Below are positions 57,073 through 64,000 of a DNA stretch of 64,000 nucleotides, piece by piece (position 1 is the stretch's first letter; each line of letters begins with the position of its first letter). Source of the DNA: Arenibacter certesii DSM 19833. GTDB lineage: Bacteria; Bacteroidota; Bacteroidia; Flavobacteriales; Flavobacteriaceae. The stretch covers positions 1-64,000 of the forward strand of contig NZ_AUCB01000013.1 in NCBI RefSeq assembly GCF_000429545.1. The letters are read 5' to 3'. Both the position numbers and the translations under genes were made by a program. The notes beneath the pieces are model-generated. The model did no database searches and was not told the DNA's origin. It saw only the letters and a list, made by a program, of their open reading frames with translations.

Positions 57073-57520
57073 AAATAGATGTTGCTGTCTTTGGTGAAAA
57101 TAACGATTTGATAGGAATATTAAGAAACCTTTTCCGAAAATATGCCAAACAACACCGAATTTGTTGTATTTCGTGAAATTGTGCCATAGATATTAGAATC
57201 TGTTATAACAACTAATATAGTTTACAATGTATTATTGAAAAGTTAAGATTAGTTGATAATATTCTGTAAGAAGAAGCGTGCATGGCTATATGCTCTTTTT
57301 TTTTTGTGAATGTTATAGTTTCTTTAGAAAGTTAGTTTTTTTTGAGTTGTTTAATTTGAGTTCAAAGGGTGATTTTTATCGCCCTTTGATTATTGTAGTG
57401 AGTCCTAAATTGTCGATGGTTGTAAAATTTAATGTGGGGAAATAGTTTTTTAAGTAAAAGAAGAACCAAGGGTTAGTGTTGGTAGTGTAATAAATTAATT
57501 GAAATCTAGAGTTAATTTTA
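57073..57520. other. Divergent promoter region between the sensor and GH5 genes
   Basis: 448 bp of AT-rich DNA expected to hold the promoters of both genes. A 74-codon leftward frame at 57376-57600 overlaps the GH5 start and is not credible. No palindrome strong enough to be called an HTCS operator was found. Confidence 0.35.
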
Positions 57521-59131
57521 ATGAAGATAAATAGTAGGATTCGGATTGTCCCAGTAGTGATATTGTTGCTCGGGATTTTATTTATAACATGCAAAAGCAA
57601 AGGTAATTCTCGGATGACTAATCAATCCAATTTGCCAAAGTCAATTACAATTATCGGTAATCGGTTTGTAGATGAAAGTGGAAGGGAGGTTATTTTAAAC
57701 GGAATAAATATTGTTAGTAAAAATAAGAATGAGGGGTATATCTTTCAGAGTGGGCCAGAACTGTACGAGAATTTATCTAAATGGGGAGTAAACTGTATTC
57801 GGTTTATTATTATTTGGGATCGATTAGAGCCAGAACCAGGGGTCTATAATGAAGAATATTTAAAAGAAATAGATCAGCGCATTGCACTTGCAGAAAAGAA
57901 TAATCTTTTTGTTGTACTAGATATGCATCAGGATCTATTTAGTGTAAAATATGCCGATGGCGCTCCTGAATGGGCTACTTTAGACGAGGGGAAACCACAT
58001 ACTACAGGTGCTATTTGGAGTGACGCTTATATGATGAGCGAGGCCGTACAAACAGCTTTCGATAATTTTTGGCTCAACAAACCTGCAAGTGATGGGATTG
58101 GACTTCAAGATCATTATGCCGCCTTGTGGAAACATATTGCCACTAGGTATGCAGATAACGCTACGGTGATTGGATACGATATTATGAACGAGCCCTTTCC
58201 AGGATCTAGTGCTATAGAATCTACTAGAACTTTGCTTAAGGCCTTTGGTGAGTTATATTATTCACATACAGGAGAGATTTTAGAGGAAGAGCAATTAGCA
58301 GCTATGTGGGCAGATGAAAAGCAAAGAATGGAGGCGCTAAAATTAATCTCTAACGAGGAAAACTACGATTTTGTTTTTAGTCAGCTTTATAAACTCAACA
58401 GGGAATTTGAAACCAATCACTTGCAAAAGATGTATCAGAAGGTTGCCCAGGCGATTCGGGAAGTAGATAGGAACAATATTTTATTTCTGGAACATAGCTA
58501 TTATAGTAATACGGGAGTGGCAAGTAGTATAGAGAGAACAACCTTACCCGATGGTAGACCAGATCCATTGGTAGCCTATGCCCCTCATGGATATGATCTT
58601 GTAACAGATACAGAGGCTGTAGCTACAGCATCAAATGAACGAGTCTCTTATATCTATAATCAGATTGCTAAAAAAGGTGAGCAATTAAAAATGCCGGTCT
58701 GGTTGGGGGAGTGGGGTGCTTTTTACGGAAATTCTATAAGTGTTATTCCTACAGCAAAAAATGCAGTGCAATTAATTGAAAAACACCTCTTTGGTAATGC
58801 TTATTGGAGCTATGATCCAGGGACGGAGAATTTGGAATATTTTAAGCAAATTCTTGTCCGCGCATACCCAGCGTATGTAAATGGGGAATTGATTAGTTAT
58901 GGAAATGATTTTGATTCCCAGCAGTTTAATATGGTCTGGAAAGAAGCTAAAAAAAGTAATGCAGGGACTATGGTCTTTATTCCCTCCCTATCCAAATTAA
59001 ACAGGGAAGCACTAGAGGAATGGGGCGATGTGGAGATAGAAAAAATTAATTATTCAGACGCAGCTTGGTTAGTTATACTACCAGAAGATGGCAAGGGAGA
59101 AAGAAAATTAACCCTTTATTTTGATAAGTAA
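57521..59131 (+). CDS. GH5 glycosidase lipoprotein, endoglycoceramidase-like
   Basis: 536 residues with a lipoprotein signal ending FITC (Cys24). The GH5 TIM barrel shows a WDRLEPEPGVYNEEYL strand, VVLDMHQDLFSVKYADGAP, the acid/base glutamate in DIMNEPFPGSS (Glu224) and the nucleophile in PVWLGEWGAFYG (Glu397). The DMHQD block and the C-terminal beta domain (about 440-536) are shared with endoglycoceramidases and related glycolipid-cleaving GH5 subfamilies, which release the glycan from ceramide; other GH5 activities cannot be excluded. It is the only glycosidase in the locus. It ends 24 bp from the convergent ccoI gene. Confidence 0.85.
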   Translation: MKINSRIRIVPVVILLLGILFITCKSKGNSRMTNQSNLPKSITIIGNRFVDESGREVILNGINIVSKNKNEGYIFQSGPELYENLSKWGVNCIRFIIIWDRLEPEPGVYNEEYLKEIDQRIALAEKNNLFVVLDMHQDLFSVKYADGAPEWATLDEGKPHTTGAIWSDAYMMSEAVQTAFDNFWLNKPASDGIGLQDHYAALWKHIATRYADNATVIGYDIMNEPFPGSSAIESTRTLLKAFGELYYSHTGEILEEEQLAAMWADEKQRMEALKLISNEENYDFVFSQLYKLNREFETNHLQKMYQKVAQAIREVDRNNILFLEHSYYSNTGVASSIERTTLPDGRPDPLVAYAPHGYDLVTDTEAVATASNERVSYIYNQIAKKGEQLKMPVWLGEWGAFYGNSISVIPTAKNAVQLIEKHLFGNAYWSYDPGTENLEYFKQILVRAYPAYVNGELISYGNDFDSQQFNMVWKEAKKSNAGTMVFIPSLSKLNREALEEWGDVEIEKINYSDAAWLVILPEDGKGERKLTLYFDK

Positions 59132-59155
59132 ACCTGTCTCGATATAATATGATGT

Positions 59156-61534
59156 TTAACTATCTAATTTTCTCCCCAATAGATTGGTAGCTATTGTAGT
59201 AAACGCTACAATGCTAATAGAGCTCAATGGCATTAGAATAGCTGCAATAACGGGTTGTAACTGACCAGTAACAGCAAAATATAGTCCTATCACATTATAC
59301 ATCAAGGAAAGTAAGAAACTCAGTTTAATTATTTTAATGGCTTTCCTTGAGGCAAGGATATATTGATACAGGTATTTAAAATTCTTAGCATCCAAAATAC
59401 CATCGCAGGCTGGGGAAAATACATTTACATTCTCCGATATTGCTATTCCTACTTCGGCTTGTGCCAATGCTCCCGCATCGTTCAGGCCATCGCCAACCAT
59501 TAAAACCTTTTTATTCTGTTCCTGTAATTCGCTTATAAAAGCTAACTTATTTTCCGGTTTCTGGTTAAAGTACATTGCTGTCCCTTGTGGCAATAATTTG
59601 TTAAGGGTGGCTTTTTCCCCATCGTTGTCTCCAGAAAGTAGGGCCAGCTCCAGATCGGAGGACATATCCTGGAATATTTCTTTTACCCCGTCCCTATAAT
59701 GGTTCTGAAAGATGTATCGCCCTTTGTACTCATCGTTGGAGCTGATATGTACAGCAGTTTTTTCCGTAGGATTGGGCTGTGAATTGCCTACAAATGTTGC
59801 AGATCCTACCCTTATTTTGTTCTCGGCCGTACCCCCTGTTATACCGTGACCTAGTTGCTCCTCATACTCCGCCAAGGTAATTATATCGTGGTCTGCCAAA
59901 AGTTCATATAGCTTTCTGCTCAAAGGATGGTTAGAGGAGCGTAGTGTGTTTTTTAAGAGGGACTCTTCTTCTAAGGTGAGCTCCATTCCTTCGTATTCTA
60001 CCTTACTGTCAGCGGCGGTGGTAATGGTTCCCGTTTTATCAAAAATTCCAGTGTCTATCTGTGCCAGTTTTTCTATGGTGTTACTATCCTTTAAGTAAAA
60101 CTTATGGCGTCCGAATAATCGCAGCATATTCCCTAAAGTAAATGGGGCTGCTAAAGCAATGGCACAGGGACACGCTATAATAAGTACCGCAGTAAATACA
60201 TTTATTACTTTACTAGGGTCTAAAAACATCCAAATTATAGAAGAAACAAAAGCAATAGTCAAAACAGCAATAGTAAATCGCTTGCCAATGCCGTCTGTCA
60301 TAGTTTTAAAGCTGTTGGACCTGTCGTCTTGGAAAACAGCATTGCTCCACAATTGGGTGAGGTAACTTTGTGAAACAGATTTTACCGTTTCAAGTTCTAT
60401 GGCACTGCCCAATTGTTTTCCTCCGGCAAAAATTTTATCCCCAGAATTTTTAAGTACCGGCTCGGACTCTCCAGTAACAAAACTATAATCTATTTTTGCA
60501 TTTTCACTAATCAATATAGCATCAACAGGGATGATCTCCCCGCTGCGTATAAGGAGTCGGTCCCCTTTTTCTATATCATAGACCTGTACGTTTTCTTCTT
60601 TATTGTCCTTAGAGATCCTAGTAATAGCAATAGGGAAATAGGACTTATAATCGCGCTCAAAAGAGAGGTAGGAATAAGTTTTTTGTTGAAAGAACTTACC
60701 TAAGAGTAAGAAAAACACCAAGCCGGTAAGGCTGTCGAAAAATCCAGAACCCCAATCAAAAATAATTTCAACGGTGCTCCTAATAAAAAGTACAAGAATC
60801 CCTAAGGCTATAGGAACATCAAGATTTAAATACCTAGACCGCAGTCCTTTATATGCGGAAATAAAAAAGTCTTGTCCGGAGTAAAAAACTACGGGCAGCG
60901 AAAATGCGAACATTACCCATCTAAAGACCACCTTAAACTGTTCCAACCAGTACTCCCCTACATCAAAATATTCGGGAAAGGAAAGGAACATGACATTACC
61001 AAAAGCAAAGCCTGCTATTCCTAATTTGTAGATTAAACTTCTATCTTTTCCCTTTTTATCATTATCAAAATCCTTTAGGGAAATATAGGGCTCATACCCA
61101 ATCCTAGCCAATAGAATTACAAGGTCTTTTAACGAGGTTTTATCCGAATTATAATTGATCCTCACTGTTTTTTCTGGGAAGTCTACCTGAGAGCTTGAAA
61201 TTCCTGGGGATAACTTATTAAGGTTTTCTAAAATCCAAATACAAGAGCTGCAATGGATATGCGGAATCTGTAAGTTTACAATTTGAAGGCCATTGTCGCT
61301 AAACTCGATGAATTTTTCCTGTATTTTTTCGGATTCCAGAAAGTCGAACTTCCCCTCAATTTCGTTGGGAGTAGACCCTGCGGCCGATTGTAAGTCGTAA
61401 TAATAGGATAGATCATTGCTAGAGAATATCTCATAGACGGTTTTACAGCCATTACAGCAAAAACTTCTTTCATCATAGTTTATTGTAGTATTTCCACAAA
61501 CATCACCACAATGGTAACAAGTTAGCACATCCAT
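59156..61534 (-). CDS. ccoI: cbb3-associated copper P-type ATPase CcoI/FixI
   Basis: 792 residues: an N-terminal cysteine-rich metal-binding region (CYHCGDVC, CCNGC), an HMA domain with HIHCSSCIW (Cys95, Cys98), eight membrane helices, the TGES actuator loop (354-357), CPC (455-457) and the phosphorylation loop DKTGT (Asp499), with GDGLNDAGAL near the C-terminus. This CcoI-type ATPase exports Cu needed to build the cbb3 centre. In many relatives it directly precedes ccoS; here it is separated from ccoS by 21.6 kb and is divergent from the Crp/Fnr gene, sharing a palindrome with it. Confidence 0.94.
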   Translation of the reverse strand: MDVLTCYHCGDVCGNTTINYDERSFCCNGCKTVYEIFSSNDLSYYYDLQSAAGSTPNEIEGKFDFLESEKIQEKFIEFSDNGLQIVNLQIPHIHCSSCIWILENLNKLSPGISSSQVDFPEKTVRINYNSDKTSLKDLVILLARIGYEPYISLKDFDNDKKGKDRSLIYKLGIAGFAFGNVMFLSFPEYFDVGEYWLEQFKVVFRWVMFAFSLPVVFYSGQDFFISAYKGLRSRYLNLDVPIALGILVLFIRSTVEIIFDWGSGFFDSLTGLVFFLLLGKFFQQKTYSYLSFERDYKSYFPIAITRISKDNKEENVQVYDIEKGDRLLIRSGEIIPVDAILISENAKIDYSFVTGESEPVLKNSGDKIFAGGKQLGSAIELETVKSVSQSYLTQLWSNAVFQDDRSNSFKTMTDGIGKRFTIAVLTIAFVSSIIWMFLDPSKVINVFTAVLIIACPCAIALAAPFTLGNMLRLFGRHKFYLKDSNTIEKLAQIDTGIFDKTGTITTAADSKVEYEGMELTLEEESLLKNTLRSSNHPLSRKLYELLADHDIITLAEYEEQLGHGITGGTAENKIRVGSATFVGNSQPNPTEKTAVHISSNDEYKGRYIFQNHYRDGVKEIFQDMSSDLELALLSGDNDGEKATLNKLLPQGTAMYFNQKPENKLAFISELQEQNKKVLMVGDGLNDAGALAQAEVGIAISENVNVFSPACDGILDAKNFKYLYQYILASRKAIKIIKLSFLLSLMYNVIGLYFAVTGQLQPVIAAILMPLSSISIVAFTTIATNLLGRKLDS

Positions 61535-61559
61535 ATCATATTTACTTTATACGCATCTG

Positions 61560-61602
61560 CAAAGATGGTTGCCATGATCTTTTCAAAACATGACAATTGT
61601 CA
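61560..61602 (-). promoter_or_regulatory. Candidate Crp/Fnr-activated promoter of ccoI
   Basis: The perfect palindrome TGACAATTGTCA (61591-61602) is followed leftward after 23 bp by CATCTTTG (61567-61560), one mismatch to TAnnTTTG. The predicted start is about 61554, 20 bp before the ccoI ATG. The palindrome is shared with the divergent regulator gene. Confidence 0.5.
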
Positions 61603-61632
61603 GTTCATCCTATTTTATAAACTTTAATTTTG
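61591..61632 (+). promoter_or_regulatory. Candidate autoregulated promoter of the Crp/Fnr gene
   Basis: The same TGACAATTGTCA palindrome lies 22 bp before TAATTTTG (61625-61632), a perfect match to the TAnnTTTG -7 consensus. With a start at about 61638 the palindrome centre falls at -41.5, the class II Crp/Fnr activator position. The leader to ATG 61659 is about 20 nt. Confidence 0.6.
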
Positions 61633-61658
61633 CAATGTCAGGTTAAAACTTAGTGCAT

Positions 61659-62345
61659 ATGAGCAGATGTGAAAATTGTATTATTCGCCAGTTTAATTCC
61701 CTGCGTGCTATGAGCAAGGAGGAATTAAAAAGAGTCTCGGATACTAAAACGACCAAAATACTTAAAAAAGGAGAAATAATCTTTGAAGAAGGAGAAAAGC
61801 TAAACGGAGTATTTTGCGTTCGTGGCGGGGTTTCCAAGCTTTCTAAATTGAGCTCCAATGGGAAAGATCAAATTGTGAAATTGGCAACCAAAGGGGCTGT
61901 ATTGGGGCAGCGATCTGTAATTTCCGAGGAAGTAGCCAACCTTAGCGCTACTGCTGTAAATGATATGGAGGTCTGTTTTATTCCTAAAGATGCTATTGTA
62001 GATACATTAAATAGTAATCCTAATTTTGCCGTTGAGGTATTACGACATATGGCACACGATTTAAAAGAGGCAGATGACGTTATCGTAAATATGTCCCAGA
62101 AAACGGTAAAACAAAGGGTTGCCGAAGCTTTTATTTACCTAGAAGATAATTTTGGAGTTGATGATAAAGGCTATTTAGCCCTTACCCTTTCTAGAGAAGA
62201 TATTGCTAATGTGGTAGGAACAGCAACCGAATCAGCGATCAGGATTATCTCTGAATTTAAAAAGTTAGGCCTTATTAAAGCTTCTGGCAAAAAAATAGCC
62301 ATTGTAGATGCTAAAGGACTAGCGGATCTTGCCGTAGGGATATAA
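61659..62345 (+). CDS. Crp/Fnr-family transcription regulator, Fnr-like
   Basis: 228 residues from ATG 61659; a GTG two codons upstream is the alternative. An N-terminal CxxC (Cys4, Cys7) and two more cysteines (Cys53, Cys106) could ligate an iron-sulfur cluster, as in Fnr, though spacing differs from E. coli. A cyclic-nucleotide-binding-type barrel spans about 25-120, followed by the dimer helix and an HTH_Crp domain (LTLSREDIANVVGTATESAI, then RIISEFKKLGLI). In the recognition helix the Glu and Arg that contact the TGA half-site in Crp and Fnr are kept (E..IR). Divergence from ccoI, and the boxes before dps, ccoS and usp, suggest an oxygen or redox regulator of micro-oxic respiration. Confidence 0.9.
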   Translation: MSRCENCIIRQFNSLRAMSKEELKRVSDTKTTKILKKGEIIFEEGEKLNGVFCVRGGVSKLSKLSSNGKDQIVKLATKGAVLGQRSVISEEVANLSATAVNDMEVCFIPKDAIVDTLNSNPNFAVEVLRHMAHDLKEADDVIVNMSQKTVKQRVAEAFIYLEDNFGVDDKGYLALTLSREDIANVVGTATESAIRIISEFKKLGLIKASGKKIAIVDAKGLADLAVGI

Positions 62346-62505
62346 GCGGTTGAAATTACTTCCATAATTTTAATTTCTTCTACCAAGTTTCCTTCCAACG
62401 GATTAGACTTGTTAGAGCTCCTTATTTTCTTTAGTTCCTATAGTTGTGGTAGTGAATTTTTTACGACCCACTATTCTAGCAATCAGCCATCATCCCTATT
62501 CAATA

Positions 62506-62548
62506 TGATAAAAGTCATAGATTCAGCTAGGTGGTTCCATTAATTTTA
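62506..62548 (+). promoter_or_regulatory. Candidate Crp/Fnr-activated promoter of the usp gene
   Basis: TGATAAAAGTCA (62506-62517), one mismatch to TGAC-N4-GTCA, lies 23 bp before TAATTTTA (62541-62548), one mismatch to TAnnTTTG. The expected start is about 62554, 43 bp before the gene. Confidence 0.5.
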
Positions 62549-62596
62549 CCTCGATAAAGAGTACTGGATTAAGGAATATTTAAAATCTAAAAGGAA

Positions 62597-63508
62597 TTGA
62601 AAAAGATATTGTTGCCAACAGATTTTTCTGCAGATGCCTGGAATGCGGCCAAGTATGCTATTTCCCTTTTTAAGGAGGAAGAATGTACGTTTTATGTTTT
62701 AAATACATATACACCAACTATTGCCCATAGTAGGTTTATGGCAACCTCAGTGGTGGGGAAAGCTTGCGAGGATGTGGTTAAGTGTAATTCTGAAAAGGGC
62801 CTAAAGCAATTTGTGGAACGCATCAATAACGAATGCTATAATGCTAACCATAAATTTGAAATTATTTCTTCTTTTAGCTTATTGGTAGATGAGATGAAAA
62901 ATATCATTGAGACCAAAAACATAGATCTAGTTATTACAGGTACAAAAGGGGCTAGCGGATTAGAGGAAGTTTTTATGGGAAGCAATACAGTGAGGATGAT
63001 AAGATCTATAAAGAACTGTCCGGTATTGGCAATTCCCTGCAATTTTACCTTTATAACCCCTTCCGAGATTGCTTTTGCCACAGATTTTAATCGATTTTAT
63101 ACTAATTCCGAACTTCGCCCCTTGTTAGAAATGGCTAAATCTTTTAAGGCGGCCATTAGGATAGTACACGTGCAATATGAAATTAAAGCCCTAACGGAAG
63201 TCCAGCAGTTTAATCTAAATATGTTGCGGAAATATTTAAGTGAGGTGGAGCATTATGTACATACGGTGTCGGAATTAAATTCCGTTTCCAAAACTTTAGA
63301 GATTTTTTCCAATGAATTAGGAATTCACTTACTGGCTATGCTTAACTACCAACATAGTTATATGGAAAAAATGACCCGCGAACCAGTAGTGAAGAGGATG
63401 GTATTTCATACCCAAATACCGCTATTGGTTATTCCAGAATTGGGCATGGGAACACCACCACATAGTAAGCGTGGTAAACAAGAGCCTGTTTCTAATCCCC
63501 CTCAATAG
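62597..63508 (+). CDS. Tandem universal stress protein (UspA) family
   Basis: 303 residues with two Usp domains. The first opens with KKILLPTDFSADAWNAAKYA and closes with LVITGTKGASGLEEVFMGSN and CPVLAIPCN; the second starts near IAFATDFNRFYT and ends with IPLLVIPELG. The first domain keeps the G-2x-G-9x-G(S) ATP-binding pattern; the second lacks a clear copy. The start is TTG 62597, preceded by AAAGGAA, which serves as ribosome-binding site; no ATG is near. Fnr-linked Usp genes commonly accompany cbb3 loci and respond to oxygen limitation. Confidence 0.88.
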   Translation: MKKILLPTDFSADAWNAAKYAISLFKEEECTFYVLNTYTPTIAHSRFMATSVVGKACEDVVKCNSEKGLKQFVERINNECYNANHKFEIISSFSLLVDEMKNIIETKNIDLVITGTKGASGLEEVFMGSNTVRMIRSIKNCPVLAIPCNFTFITPSEIAFATDFNRFYTNSELRPLLEMAKSFKAAIRIVHVQYEIKALTEVQQFNLNMLRKYLSEVEHYVHTVSELNSVSKTLEIFSNELGIHLLAMLNYQHSYMEKMTREPVVKRMVFHTQIPLLVIPELGMGTPPHSKRGKQEPVSNPPQ

Positions 63509-63713
63509 AATGGTCCTCATAAAAATCTTCGAAAGTTTTGTTGGTAGTGTAATCGTCGGTTAGTACCCTATATACCATATAGATAACCATTAACTGTCCC
63601 ACTACCGTAAGATAAAAGACCCAATTAAAAGGAAAATTCATTGCGGCCATAATAGCAAGTATGACCAAGACCATTGTTGTGGCTATTACCCAGAACATTG
63701 CCGATTTTCTCAT
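63492..63713 (-). CDS. Small two-helix membrane protein
   Basis: 73 residues from ATG 63713, with hydrophobic segments at about 6-24 and 29-47 and an acidic tail (TFEDFYEDHSIEGD). Its 3' end overlaps the convergent usp gene by 17 bp. No family recognised by name; similar short proteins are common in this class. A short hairpin (AACAGGA/TCCTGTT) lies just upstream, near 63736-63755. Confidence 0.6.
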   Translation of the reverse strand: MRKSAMFWVIATTMVLVILAIMAAMNFPFNWVFYLTVVGQLMVIYMVYRVLTDDYTTNKTFEDFYEDHSIEGD

Positions 63714-63849
63714 TTTATTATTAATTTACGAAAAACAGGAGTTCCTTCCTGTTAAGGGAGTAATAAAAAACAGAATGTGAATGCTATTGAGTTTTAAATG
63801 TTAAAGGCTTATTTTTGGTATTAATCACGTCAATTTTTGAAAACTATTA

Positions 63850-64000
63850 TTGGTAACTAAAAACAGCTATACCGAAAATTCTAAGATTCTTGTAGCAACC
63901 GACTGTATTGTCTTTGGTTTTGACGAAGGGATATTAAAACTATTGGTCTTTAAAAGAAGGATAGCTCCTTTTAAAGGGGAATGGTCTTTAATTGGGAGTT
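63850..64000 (+). CDS. NUDIX-domain protein, N-terminal part (3' end outside window)
   Basis: An open frame from TTG 63850 runs off the window. It reads KILVATDCIVFGFDEGILKL, then LVFKRRIAPFKGEWSLIGS, the first strands of a NUDIX fold as in NrtR-like regulators and ADP-ribose pyrophosphatases (ending GEWSLIGS just before the glycine-rich NUDIX box). The box itself is outside. TTG is the only start after an in-frame stop at 63838. A C-terminal winged helix, which would make it a sugar-responsive repressor, cannot be seen. Confidence 0.7.
   Translation, partial: MVTKNSYTENSKILVATDCIVFGFDEGILKLLVFKRRIAPFKGEWSLIGS

Noticed and set aside
57376-57600. A 74-codon leftward frame between the sensor and GH5 genes
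   Set aside because: It overlaps the GH5 start and signal peptide and sits in AT-rich promoter DNA; composition fits chance.

Overview
The window looks like a chromosomal segment of a marine-type Flavobacteriaceae bacterium (Bacteroidota). It is AT-rich, start codons mostly follow A-rich leaders rather than strong Shine-Dalgarno sites, and promoter-like TAnnTTTG -7 elements occur. It carries SusC/SusD proteins, a one-protein hybrid two-component sensor, OMP-type TonB receptors and a cbb3 oxidase with the fused CcoN-CcoO subunit common in this phylum. The genus cannot be fixed from the sequence alone.

Region 1 (1-7.3 kb) is the right end of an integrated, potentially mobilizable element. It holds a TonB-dependent receptor cut by the window edge, a formylglycine-generating enzyme with both catalytic cysteines, a GC-rich patch, a hairpin cluster that may be oriT, a MOBP-like relaxase and a tyrosine integrase. 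It stops at a 46-bp copy of the 3' end of tRNA-Asp (GTC anticodon). The intact tRNA should lie to the left of the window. Just outside is the C-terminal relic of an ISL3-type transposase.

Region 2 (7.9-31 kb) is a mixed chromosomal stretch: dps, a YdhR-type monooxygenase, an exported esterase, a cytochrome c'-like lipoprotein, GNAT and methyltransferase genes, a lone trpB, asnA, an MDR reductase, a PAP2 phosphatase, a cupin, an orphan C-terminal domain of a type ISP/IIG restriction-modification enzyme, a radical-SAM plus UDG-like DNA-repair pair, a SoxB-like nucleotidase, a serine hydrolase, a CBM9-like protein and a metallophosphoesterase. Several long intergenic stretches hold relics, including a zinc-ribbon gene with an in-frame stop.

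Region 3 (31-63.5 kb) is the cbb3 oxidase region. ccoS-ccoNO-ccoQ-ccoP-ccoG-ccoH and a DsbD_2/TauE-like membrane protein run leftward (37.6 to 31.1 kb). The copper ATPase ccoI and the Crp/Fnr regulator lie 21.6 kb away (59.2-62.3 kb). The gap is filled by a nutrient-scavenging locus: a PVC-type heme lipoprotein, SusC, SusD, two tandem 1130-residue FG-GAP/ASPIC proteins, a hybrid two-component sensor and a GH5 endoglycoceramidase-like lipoprotein.

The most notable regulatory observation is a shared promoter layout. A TGAC-N4-GTCA-like palindrome sits 22-23 bp upstream of a TAnnTTTR-like -7 element in front of dps, ccoS, ccoI, fnr and a universal stress protein gene. This places the palindrome at about -41.5, the position of a class II Crp/Fnr activator site, and suggests that the regulator encoded here controls all five. 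The right edge holds a small membrane protein and the start of a NUDIX gene. No CRISPR array or rRNA gene was seen, and the only tRNA sequence found is the partial tRNA-Asp.
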